Assembly (NCBI GenBank): GCA_046328225.1
Contig: JAXLWZ010000005.1
Location: 115,334 to 179,333, forward strand
Direction: 5' to 3'
Origin: Amarobacillus sp046328225
GTDB lineage: Bacteria > Chloroflexota > Dehalococcoidia > Tepidiformales > Tepidiformaceae
DNA length: 64,000 nucleotides
Shown: positions 27,244-35,074 of the stretch, piece after piece
Position numbering within the stretch: position 1 is the stretch's first letter
Layout of the letters: every line of letters starts with the position of its first letter
Made by a program: the position numbers and the translations under genes
The notes under the pieces: model-generated
Told to the model about the DNA's origin: nothing
Databases searched by the model: none
The model's input: the letters and a program-made list of their open reading frames with translations, nothing else

Positions 27244-28098
27244 TTGATCACGTTCACGCGTGTCGACCACATCAGCATGGCCAGCGCCGACTGGCGTCCG
27301 CAGGCGGAGCGGCTGCAGCGCCTCCTCGGATTCAAGTACCTTTCGAACTGGGAAGGCAGCGCGAAGCAGGACTTCAGCGGCAGCCTCAGCCAGGTCCCGG
27401 GCACCGGGATCGAGTTCGAGATCATCGCGCCGTACGGCTCGCCGAGCTTCGTCCAGAAGTTCCTGGACCAGGGCGGCCCGGGGCTGCACCACATCACGAT
27501 CGAAGTGCCGGACATCCACCGCTGCGCGGAGGAGATCACGGCGCTGGGCCTGACGCCGTTCGGCGGCGTCGTCGATGACGGCGCGTGGTACGTGACGTAC
27601 GTCCACCCGAAGGAGAGCGGCGGCATCCTCTGGCAGCTCTTCGAATCGCACCGGCCGGAGCGCGACGTCGACCGCTCGACGCCGAACGGGGGCGCCGTCG
27701 GGCTCAAGCGCATCGACCATGTCTCGCTCGCCGTGCCGGACCGCGACGCGCAGGTCGAATGGCAGAAGCGCGTCTTCGGCTTCGAGGAGATCTCGCGCTG
27801 GACGAACGAGGCGGAGGGCTACGACGGCTGCGTGATGCGCATCCCGGGGAGCCTGCTGCAGTTCGAGATCATCGCCCCGAACCGGCCGGACAGCTTCGTC
27901 CAAAAGTTCATCGACAAGCGCCGCCCGGGCATGCACCACATCTGCTGCGAAGTGGAGTCGGTCGAGGGCGCGATCGCGGGCATGCGCGCGGAGGGCGTCG
28001 AACCGTTCGGCGGCATCGTCGAAAGCGATTGGCACCGGCACACATTCCTGCACCCGCGTGATAGCGGCGGCGTGCTCTTCCAGCTCTTCGAGGAGTAG
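27244..28098 (+). CDS. Two-domain VOC (glyoxalase/dioxygenase fold) protein
   Basis: Two vicinal-oxygen-chelate modules lie in tandem. In the first, VDHISMASAD, PGLHHITIEV and ILWQLFE supply the usual His, His and Glu metal ligands; in the second, IDHVSLAVPD, PGMHHICCEV and VLFQLFE do the same. Each half also carries FEIIAP...SFVQKF, so they arose by duplication. Family enzymes include 4-hydroxyphenylpyruvate dioxygenase and epimerases; the reaction is unknown. A TTG at 27244 seems the best start; the GTG at 27166 would overlap the kinase on the other strand. Confidence 0.78.
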   Translation: MITFTRVDHISMASADWRPQAERLQRLLGFKYLSNWEGSAKQDFSGSLSQVPGTGIEFEIIAPYGSPSFVQKFLDQGGPGLHHITIEVPDIHRCAEEITALGLTPFGGVVDDGAWYVTYVHPKESGGILWQLFESHRPERDVDRSTPNGGAVGLKRIDHVSLAVPDRDAQVEWQKRVFGFEEISRWTNEAEGYDGCVMRIPGSLLQFEIIAPNRPDSFVQKFIDKRRPGMHHICCEVESVEGAIAGMRAEGVEPFGGIVESDWHRHTFLHPRDSGGVLFQLFEE

Positions 28099-28129
28099 CG
28101 CGCGCCTTTTTCGTTGAAGCGAAGCGGGC

Positions 28130-28135
28130 TACGGT
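28130..28135 (+). promoter_or_regulatory. TACGGT -10-like element 6 nt from the oxidoreductase ATG
   Basis: TACGGT is followed by GAGGGC and the ATG at 28142, suggesting a leaderless start, though GAGGG could also act as a close-spaced ribosome site. Confidence 0.3.
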
Positions 28136-28141
28136 GAGGGC

Positions 28142-29155
28142 ATGTCCGACATCCTTCGTGCGGCTGTCATCGGCCTCGGATCCATGGGCGCAAACCACGC
28201 CCGCGTGCTGGGCGATACGCCCGGCGTCGAACTGTGCGGCGTCGCCGATGCCGACCCGGAGCGCGTGCGAAAAGCCACGGGCGGCCGCCCCATCCCGGGC
28301 TTCCCGGACGCGGCGACCATGCTCGCCGAGACCAGGCCGGACTTCGTTTCGGTCGTCGTCCCGACGCAGCTGCACGAATCGGTGGCGCTGCAGGTGATCG
28401 CGGCCGGGGCGCACGTGTTGGTGGAAAAGCCCATCGCCGCGACGCTCGAAGCGGCACGGCATATCGCGCGCGCCGCCGATGAGCGCGGTGTGCTGCTCAC
28501 CGTCGGCCACATCGAGCGCTTCAACCCCGCGATCGGCGAACTCAAGGGACGCCTCGATGCCGGGCAGGGCGGCGCGGTCCTCCAGGTGCGCGCGCGCCGC
28601 GTGGGGCCGTTCCCGCACCGCATCCGCGACGTTGGCGTCATCCACGACCTCGCGCCCCACGACATCGACATCATGCGCTACCTGCTGAGCGACGAAGTGG
28701 ACCGCGTGTTCGCCGAGGCGCGCCGGCACATCAACACGGACAACGAAGACCTCTTCGCCGGCATGCTGCGCTTCCACCGCGGGGCCATGGGCCTGCTCGA
28801 TATCAACTGGCTGACGCCCTCGAAGGAGCGCACCCTGACCGTACTCTGCGAGCGCGGCATGTTCGTGGCGGACTACGCCGCGCAATCGCTTGAGTTCTAC
28901 GAGAACTACGCGGCGACGGCCCGCGAGGGCGCCATCGCGAGCGTGACCGAGGGCCCGATGACGCGCTACCCGGTGGCGAATCGCGAGCCCCTGCGCGTGG
29001 AACTCGAAAGCTTCCGCGACGCCATCCTCGCGGGCGGCCCCGCGCCGGTGAGCGCCGAGGACGGGATGCGCGCGCTCGCTGTCTCGGAGGCGCTCGTGCG
29101 CTCATCGATGGAGGACCGGCCAGTCACGCCGGACGAAGTGATGGCGCAGGCATGA
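28142..29155 (+). CDS. Gfo/Idh/MocA family NAD(P)-dependent oxidoreductase
   Basis: The 337-residue enzyme has the N-terminal Rossmann fold with IGLGSMGANHARV (residues 10-22) and the EKPIA motif near residue 97 that is central in this family. Its C-terminal alpha/beta domain contains DVGVIHDLAPHDIDIMRYL, with the substrate-site histidine. It resembles enzymes that oxidise the C3 of UDP-N-acetylhexosamines, an inference from general similarity. Its TGA overlaps the ATG of the next gene, making a sugar-nucleotide pair. Confidence 0.85.
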   Translation: MSDILRAAVIGLGSMGANHARVLGDTPGVELCGVADADPERVRKATGGRPIPGFPDAATMLAETRPDFVSVVVPTQLHESVALQVIAAGAHVLVEKPIAATLEAARHIARAADERGVLLTVGHIERFNPAIGELKGRLDAGQGGAVLQVRARRVGPFPHRIRDVGVIHDLAPHDIDIMRYLLSDEVDRVFAEARRHINTDNEDLFAGMLRFHRGAMGLLDINWLTPSKERTLTVLCERGMFVADYAAQSLEFYENYAATAREGAIASVTEGPMTRYPVANREPLRVELESFRDAILAGGPAPVSAEDGMRALAVSEALVRSSMEDRPVTPDEVMAQA

Positions 29156-30432
29156 ACGTCGCGGTCATCGGCATCGGGCGCATCGGGCTGCCGCTCTCGG
29201 CCGCCATCGCGGGCGCCGGCCACCAGGTCTTCGGCTGCGATATCAACGCCGAGCGCGTGGCCCTGGTCAACCGCGGCGAGAACCCGATCCCCGACGAGGC
29301 CGGCCTCGGTGAGCTGCTGCGGCGCGTCGTCGCGAGCGGCCACCTTCGCGCCACTACGGACACCATCGCGGCCGTGGGCGAATGCGAGGCCGTGCTGTTC
29401 GCCGTCGCCGTGGACGTGAACGACGAGGGCACCGCCGACCTCACGCCGCTCTTCGCCGCCGCGGACACGGTCGGCAGGGGCATCCGGCCCGGCACCCTCT
29501 GCATCTTCGATACCACGCTCCCCGTCGGCACGACGCGTGCGGAGCTGGCGCCGCGTCTCGAAAGCGGCGGCCTCACGCTCGGGCGCGACTTCAGCGTCGC
29601 CTTCAGCCCCGAGCGGTTGCTCATGGGCCGCGTGATCGAGGACCTGAAGAAGTATCCGAAGCTCGTCGGCGGCGTCGATCCCGAAGGGGGACCCCGCGCG
29701 GCCGCGTTCTACAAGCGCGCCTTCGGGGACGACGCGAACGTGCGCGTGCTCGCGAACGCGGAGACGGCGGAGCTGACGAAGCTTGCCGAAGGCGCGTATC
29801 GCGACCTCAACATCGCCCTCGCCAACGAACTCGCCCAGGTGGCCGACGCGTACGGCATCGATATCGCGGAAGTCACGGGCGCGGCGAACAGCCAGCCGTA
29901 CTCGCACATCCACACGCCGGGCACGGGCGTGGGCGGGCACTGCATCCCCGTGTACCCGCGCTTCCTCATCCAGGGGCGCGGGCCGAGCGCGCTTTCGAGC
30001 CTGGGGCGCGATGTGAACGACGCCATGCCCCGGTACGCGGCCGAACGCGTGGCCGGGCTCATCGGCGGCCTCGAAGGCAAACGCGTGCTCATCCTCGGGC
30101 TCACCTTCCGGCCGAACGTCGCGGTCACGCCGCACACGAACGCGGTCGACCTTCTGCGGGAATTCGCCAGCCGGGGCGCAGTGGTGCGCGGGCACGACGC
30201 CCTACTCTCGGAGGCAGGCGTGCGGTCGCTCGGGTTCGAGCCCGCCACCGAACCACTCGCGGGGTACGACGTCGCCGTCGTCCACGCCTACCACGACGCC
30301 TACCAGGCCTACGACTGGCGGCGCATCGCCCCATTGGTGCTCGATGCGCGCAACGCCATGGACCGCGCGGCGGTGGAAGCGGCCGGTGTGCGCTACCTGG
30401 GCATCGGCCGGCCGGTTTCCGTGGGCGAATAG
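29152..30432 (+). CDS. UDP-glucose/UDP-N-acetyl-D-mannosamine dehydrogenase family protein
   Basis: The 426-residue protein is a nucleotide-sugar dehydrogenase that makes a uronic acid by two NAD-dependent oxidations. Visible are the VIGIGRIGLPLS dinucleotide loop (residues 5-16), FDTTLPVGTT, SPERLLMG, the catalytic Cys264 in GVGGHCIPVYP, and LGLTFRPNVAVTPHT near the C-terminal domain. The SPERL/GGHCIPV wording fits the WecC/UDP-ManNAcA subgroup better than UDP-glucose dehydrogenase. It is coupled to the upstream oxidoreductase; a role in envelope polysaccharide is likely. Confidence 0.87.
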   Translation: MNVAVIGIGRIGLPLSAAIAGAGHQVFGCDINAERVALVNRGENPIPDEAGLGELLRRVVASGHLRATTDTIAAVGECEAVLFAVAVDVNDEGTADLTPLFAAADTVGRGIRPGTLCIFDTTLPVGTTRAELAPRLESGGLTLGRDFSVAFSPERLLMGRVIEDLKKYPKLVGGVDPEGGPRAAAFYKRAFGDDANVRVLANAETAELTKLAEGAYRDLNIALANELAQVADAYGIDIAEVTGAANSQPYSHIHTPGTGVGGHCIPVYPRFLIQGRGPSALSSLGRDVNDAMPRYAAERVAGLIGGLEGKRVLILGLTFRPNVAVTPHTNAVDLLREFASRGAVVRGHDALLSEAGVRSLGFEPATEPLAGYDVAVVHAYHDAYQAYDWRRIAPLVLDARNAMDRAAVEAAGVRYLGIGRPVSVGE

Positions 30433-30532
30433 CCAAAAAAGGCGAACGAATGCGCCCTGGACAGGGTCCACGAACCAGCAAGTAACGTCGGCGCACGGTA
30501 TTCTTCGCGGCAGCCAGACGCCGGGGGCAGGC

Positions 30533-31981
30533 ATGCAATACGGCACCCTGCGGGTACAGACGCCCGACGGGCAGGTACGCGAGTACCCGATCGACATGGC
30601 GAACGTGGTCATCGGCCGCGCCGAAGGCAACGGCGTGGTCATCGACCACGTCTCCGTCTCGCGCCGCCACGCGCAGCTGCGGCTCGACGGTTCGAAGGTC
30701 ACCATCGAGGACCTCGGGTCGGCGAACGGCACCTTCGTGGGGAGCCACCAGCTGGAGCCTTCGTCCCAGGCGACGGTCGCGGAGGGGCAGCCCATCCGCT
30801 TCGGCGATGTCGAGGCGCGCTTCTTCATCCCCATCGAAGCCGGCGGCTCAGGCGGCGTGGCGATGGGCGGGGCCGGTTCGTTCACGGCCTCCAGCGATGC
30901 CCAGGCGACCTTCTCCGTCTCCCTCGCGTCTCCGAACGGCCCCGTGGCCGCCGGCGCGACCACGACCGCGACGGTGGTCGTGCAGAACCGCGGCGCGACC
31001 CTGGACCAGTTCACGCTGAGCGTGCTCGACCTGCCGGCGTCGTGGGTGCGCTTGAGCCGCCAGCAGCTTTCGCTCGTGCCGGCCGCGCGCGACGAGGTGA
31101 CCATCGCCATCCAGCCGCCGCGTACCTCCGAAGCCGTCGCGGGCGAGTACGCGTTCTCCGTGCAGGTCATTTCGCGCGACAACGGCCGTGAAGTGCGCGT
31201 CCTCGGGAAGCTCACCGTGCTGCCGTTCGACGGCGTGGCGATGGCGGTCGAGCCGCGCGGAGGTGGCGCCTTCTGGACCATCGTAAGCAACACCGGCAAC
31301 GCCCCCGCGAGCTACACCCTGGGCGCCTCGGACGACAAGGAGACCCTCGACTTCACCTTCGAACGGGACGCGGTGGAGCTCGCGCCGGGTGACCGCGAGA
31401 CCGTCGGCCTGAAGGTCGTGCCGAAGAAGCGGTCGCTGTTCGGCAACGTCGAAACGCGGCCGTTCCGGGTGCAGGCGCGCCCCCGCGGCGCCGGCACCCA
31501 GCAGGCAGCATCGGAGGGCCAGATCGCGATCCGGCCGCCCCTGCGCTACTGGAAATGGGTCGCCGCGGCGGTCCTGCTGGTCGCGGTCGTGGGGCTTGGC
31601 GCCTGGGCGGCGACGAAGATCGACTTCGGCGGTGACGGCGATGGCAAGCCCGCGGACGCCACGGCCGAGCCCAGCGCGACCGCGAGCACCGGTATCGAGA
31701 CGCCGACCCCGGCGCCCACGGTGCTCGCGCGCGGCACGACGGCCATCGTGCTCAACTCCGCGCCGCCGAACGACTGCCTGAACGTGCGCATCGAGCCGAA
31801 GCTCACGTCGTCGTCCGTGACGAAGCTGTGCAATGGCGACAAGGTGAAGATCACCTCCGACCGGGTGGAGGCGGACGGCTTCTACTGGTGGTCCGTCGAG
31901 AAGGACGCGAACACACGCGGCTGGTCGGCGGAACGCCGCATCGACGGCAGCGGGGTGCCCTTCCTCCAGCTCGCTCCGTGA
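30533..31981 (+). CDS. FHA domain membrane protein with Ig-like and SH3-like domains
   Basis: The 482-residue protein has a phosphothreonine-binding FHA domain (VIGRAEGNGVVIDHVSVSRRHA, then LGSANGTFV at 61-69), an Ig-like/NEW3-type domain at about 120-315, one membrane helix (342-359), a Thr/Pro linker and an SH3b-like C-terminal domain (about 400-480). The FHA part should be cytoplasmic and the SH3 part outside. It shares the FHA-Ig-TM plan with the proteins at 52930 and 62241, which flank the injection-system operon. It converges on that operon with 19 bases between stops. A TATTCT box lies at 30499-30504. Confidence 0.85.
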   Translation: MQYGTLRVQTPDGQVREYPIDMANVVIGRAEGNGVVIDHVSVSRRHAQLRLDGSKVTIEDLGSANGTFVGSHQLEPSSQATVAEGQPIRFGDVEARFFIPIEAGGSGGVAMGGAGSFTASSDAQATFSVSLASPNGPVAAGATTTATVVVQNRGATLDQFTLSVLDLPASWVRLSRQQLSLVPAARDEVTIAIQPPRTSEAVAGEYAFSVQVISRDNGREVRVLGKLTVLPFDGVAMAVEPRGGGAFWTIVSNTGNAPASYTLGASDDKETLDFTFERDAVELAPGDRETVGLKVVPKKRSLFGNVETRPFRVQARPRGAGTQQAASEGQIAIRPPLRYWKWVAAAVLLVAVVGLGAWAATKIDFGGDGDGKPADATAEPSATASTGIETPTPAPTVLARGTTAIVLNSAPPNDCLNVRIEPKLTSSSVTKLCNGDKVKITSDRVEADGFYWWSVEKDANTRGWSAERRIDGSGVPFLQLAP

Positions 31982-32000
31982 GCACCCGGCGCGGCGAGAG

Positions 32001-32645
32001 TCACTTCTGGCGGCGAATCTCGAGCGTGTAGGCGGCGAAGGCCGGCTTTTCGAGGTCGATGATGGCGCGAACCATCGCCTCGTCGATGTGCACATCCGGG
32101 GGCGTCGCCAGCTCGACGTGGAAGCGGTAGGCGCGTGTGCGGTCGGCGGCGACCTGGCTCAGCGTCGGCTCGACGATTGATGGCGTAACCCCCGTATAGA
32201 GCTCGAGGATGCGCGTGAGCCCGCGACGGGTGCCGCGCCAGTGATAGAGCGATGCCGCCTCCTGCACGATCGTGCGGCGGCGCTCTTCCGGCCAGCGCGG
32301 GTCGAGCACGAGCCCGACCCAGCTTCCCAGCCAGGCGATGGCGTCCGGCGGCGTGACCAGAGGGTCGAACAGGTGCGGGATGTTCTCAATCGTCCGTTCG
32401 ATGGGATTGAGGATGGTCTCGAAGATGAGCAGGAATCGCCCGAGGAAGTCCTCGCCGCTATAGATGCCGGGGAGAAAGTTGAGGTAGCTGCTCGCCCATT
32501 CGGGGACGCCGGGCGGCAGCGGCGGCCATGCCGGGGGCTCCGCGCCGGCGATCGTCGCGGGCGGCAGCGCCCCGGCGCCGTCATCCCCGGGGAGGATGAC
32601 GCCGGGAGCGAGGCCGCGGCGGCGGGTCTCCGTCGGCTGCGTCAC
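32001..32645 (-). CDS. eCIS phage tail protein I-like baseplate component
   Basis: The 214-residue protein resembles phage tail protein domains found in extracellular contractile injection systems: a Pro-rich N-terminus, then WASSYLNFLPGIYSGEDFLGRFL, LFDPLVTPPDAIAWLGSWVGL and YHWRGTRRGLTRILELYTGV. In Afp/PVC-type particles the equivalent sits in the baseplate wedge beside the gpJ-like protein (Afp11/12). The ATGA overlap with the upstream gpJ-like gene supports a joint role. It is the last gene of the minus-strand operon. Confidence 0.85.
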   Translation of the reverse strand: MTQPTETRRRGLAPGVILPGDDGAGALPPATIAGAEPPAWPPLPPGVPEWASSYLNFLPGIYSGEDFLGRFLLIFETILNPIERTIENIPHLFDPLVTPPDAIAWLGSWVGLVLDPRWPEERRRTIVQEAASLYHWRGTRRGLTRILELYTGVTPSIVEPTLSQVAADRTRAYRFHVELATPPDVHIDEAMVRAIIDLEKPAFAAYTLEIRRQK

Positions 32646-34621
32646 CGGGCGCCTCGCTGCGCGACCGAGACGGTGTGTTCGAACGAAAGCAGCAGCACGT
32701 CCTCGGCGATGGTGATGCGCTGGCCGGCCGCGCGGGATTGGCCCGTCTGCAGGTCGACCTGGTAGAGGGTCACGTCCTGGGCGTATTCGACGCCGTCGAC
32801 GGACTGCACGACGGACTGCATCTCCGCGAGGTAGAGGTCGCGGCCGAAAGGCCAGCCGTCGCCGTCCGGCCCGCCGTGAAGCGGATCGAGGAATTCGTTG
32901 ATGCGGCGAAGGACGGCCGCGCGAACCTGTTCGGCGCTCACGTGCCGCTGCGCGACGACCGACGTCTCTACGCTGACGCCCACGAAGGCGGGCCCATCGA
33001 CCGCGAGCTGCGTGGCGAGCAGGCGGCGCTCATCGAGGTAGCGGCGCACCTCTTCGAGCAGGTCCGGAGGCGGCTGGAGCGTCTGCAGGGTGCGCGGGTG
33101 GTCCGGCGGGAGCACGGGTACGATGAGGAGCTCGACCGTGCCGGGCGGCACAGCGCTGCCGCCGCCATCGTTGCGGACCTGGATGCAGCGCGCGCGGCCC
33201 ACCCGCCGGGAGGCTTCGCGGGCGAGGAACTCGTAATCCTCGACGGTGACGGCGCGGTCCTGGGAGCGCAGGGCGAGCGGTGCCCGGAACTTCGCCTCCT
33301 CAAGGGTCTCCGGGTCGAGACCGCCGCGAGCGCCCTCGCGGTTGGTGACGCTGGCGATGTACGGGATCGACGACTTCAGGACCGTGAGCGTGTTCGCGCC
33401 GACGTTCCCTTCGATGCCGCCGCCCATGCGGTAACGAATCATGCGGATGGCGGAGCCCTTCGGGGGCGTCGCGCCATACGGCCGCTCGGCGCCCGTGCGC
33501 GTGCGAATCATCGGCCCGAACGCGACCGTGCCGGAGACGCCATCGAGGGTGAAGTGCCGGTCGTTCGCGCCCGAATCGCGGAAGGAGGGCACTTCGGACC
33601 AGGAGACCCACTGCCCGGGCTCTTCTTCCACTTCGACCACTTCGGCGGGGCGCCGGGGGAGCACGGGGGTGTGCTGGAGGATGTACGACTCGCCGGGGAT
33701 ACCGCCGCCGCGGCCGAGCACTTCGCCCACGAGCGGCATCGAATGCGTGCCCTCGGCTTCGCCGCCGAGCGTGGTCGCGGTGACGGTATCGACGCGCGGC
33801 GACGCCGAGTAGGTGGGCTGGCGCGGGCGCGGCTGGAGCACGCGGAGGCGAAGCCAGTGCGCCGTCCGCCGGGCGAGGGTGAGCGTTTCGAGCCCGGGCG
33901 GGAGGGTGAGGATCACATCGCCGGGCTGGTTGAGCCCGCCCGTGCCATCCCGTTCGACGCGCGCCCGCGTCCAGCCGCGGACATCGCCGCACCAGGTCTC
34001 CCAGGCGAGCGGCGGGTCCTTCGGGTCGACACCGACACCTTCGAGCGAACACACCAGGCGCAGGCTGAGCAGATGGCTGCTGAGGTTCTCGGGGAAGCCG
34101 AAGTAGAGCGCATCGCCCGGGAGGGGCACGCGCTGGAAGGCATCGAAGAATTCGCCATCGGACTGCAGGCGGGGCAGGAAATCGACGTAGGACTGGGCGT
34201 CGGATGAGAAGAGGCAGTGCCGGAGCGTCGGCGGCCAGAGGACGAGGTCCTCATCGGTGGTGAAGGAGATGGCGTCGCGCTCGCTGGTGCGCACGGTGGC
34301 CACTTCGGTCCCGCGGGCGATGGTGACCGGCCCGGGCTGCGGCGCTGAGAGCCCGAAGGAGAGGCGCGTGCGCGCGGGCACGGCGTCCTTGCGGGAGACA
34401 CCCAGCAGCTCCATGAAGCGGATGTAGTTCTTCTCGGGCACGCGGTTGAGGCGATAGAGGAGCAGGTCCGTCATCCACGCGAAGAGCTCGATCAGCGTGA
34501 CACCGGGGTCCGAAACGTTATGGTCGGTCCACTCGGGCGTGAAGCGCGGGATGAGCGTCTTCGCTTCGTTGACGAGGTCCTGGAAGTGGCGGTCGTCGAG
34601 CTGGGGATCGGGCAGGGGCAT
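32642..34621 (-). CDS. eCIS putative baseplate assembly protein (gpJ-like)
   Basis: The 659-residue protein matches the large baseplate-wedge family. It opens with LDDRHFQDLVNEAKTLIPRFTPEWTDHNVSDPGVTLIELFAWMTDLLLYRLNRVPEKNY and later has the AVTVEDYEFLAREAS and HVSAEQVRAAVLRRINEFLDPLHGG segments typical of the family. It builds the baseplate ring that triggers sheath contraction (Afp11-like). It follows the gp25 gene by 12 bases and overlaps the next gene. Confidence 0.92.
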   Translation of the reverse strand: MPLPDPQLDDRHFQDLVNEAKTLIPRFTPEWTDHNVSDPGVTLIELFAWMTDLLLYRLNRVPEKNYIRFMELLGVSRKDAVPARTRLSFGLSAPQPGPVTIARGTEVATVRTSERDAISFTTDEDLVLWPPTLRHCLFSSDAQSYVDFLPRLQSDGEFFDAFQRVPLPGDALYFGFPENLSSHLLSLRLVCSLEGVGVDPKDPPLAWETWCGDVRGWTRARVERDGTGGLNQPGDVILTLPPGLETLTLARRTAHWLRLRVLQPRPRQPTYSASPRVDTVTATTLGGEAEGTHSMPLVGEVLGRGGGIPGESYILQHTPVLPRRPAEVVEVEEEPGQWVSWSEVPSFRDSGANDRHFTLDGVSGTVAFGPMIRTRTGAERPYGATPPKGSAIRMIRYRMGGGIEGNVGANTLTVLKSSIPYIASVTNREGARGGLDPETLEEAKFRAPLALRSQDRAVTVEDYEFLAREASRRVGRARCIQVRNDGGGSAVPPGTVELLIVPVLPPDHPRTLQTLQPPPDLLEEVRRYLDERRLLATQLAVDGPAFVGVSVETSVVAQRHVSAEQVRAAVLRRINEFLDPLHGGPDGDGWPFGRDLYLAEMQSVVQSVDGVEYAQDVTLYQVDLQTGQSRAAGQRITIAEDVLLLSFEHTVSVAQRGAR

Positions 34622-34633
34622 GGCGTACTCCCG

Positions 34634-35041
34634 TCACTCCTCGCGGATGACGTAGAAAGGATAGACGAGCGTGCGCTCGTCCTTGGTGGCGCGGACCTGG
34701 TAGCGGATGTAGATGAGCATCCGGCCCTGGGGCGCGTTCAGGTGGTCGGCGACGGGCCGCACTTCGACGACGGTGATGCGCGGCTCCCAGAAGGCGAGCG
34801 CCTCCTCGACGTAGCGGCGGGCGAGCCCGAGCGTTTCGTCGTCGAGCGGGTGGAAGACGAGCTCGTGGATGCGGCAGCCGAACAGCGGCCGCATGACGCG
34901 CTCGCCGAGTGAGGTGCCGAGGATGAGGACGATGGCCTCCTCGATTTCGTTCGCACCCGAGGAAACGGAGATGCCGCCGGCGCCGTTGACGCGCAGGGGG
35001 AACGTCCAGCCGCGGCCGATGAGCTGGTCCTGGTCGATCAT
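34634..35041 (-). CDS. eCIS gp25-like baseplate protein (gpW/gp25 family)
   Basis: A 135-residue gp25-like protein: WTFPLRVNGAGGISVSSGANEIEEAIVLILGTSLGERVMRPLFGCRIHE carries the E-E-I...L-T-x-x-G-E-R-x-x-x-x-x-x-G core of the family, which links baseplate to first sheath ring (Afp9-like). The ATG at 35041 (MIDQDQL) is preferred over one 15 bases upstream. It lies 33 bases after the spike gene. Confidence 0.92.
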   Translation of the reverse strand: MIDQDQLIGRGWTFPLRVNGAGGISVSSGANEIEEAIVLILGTSLGERVMRPLFGCRIHELVFHPLDDETLGLARRYVEEALAFWEPRITVVEVRPVADHLNAPQGRMLIYIRYQVRATKDERTLVYPFYVIREE

Positions 35042-35074
35042 GGGGCGGCACCCCACCGGCGGCCCCGGCCAGAG

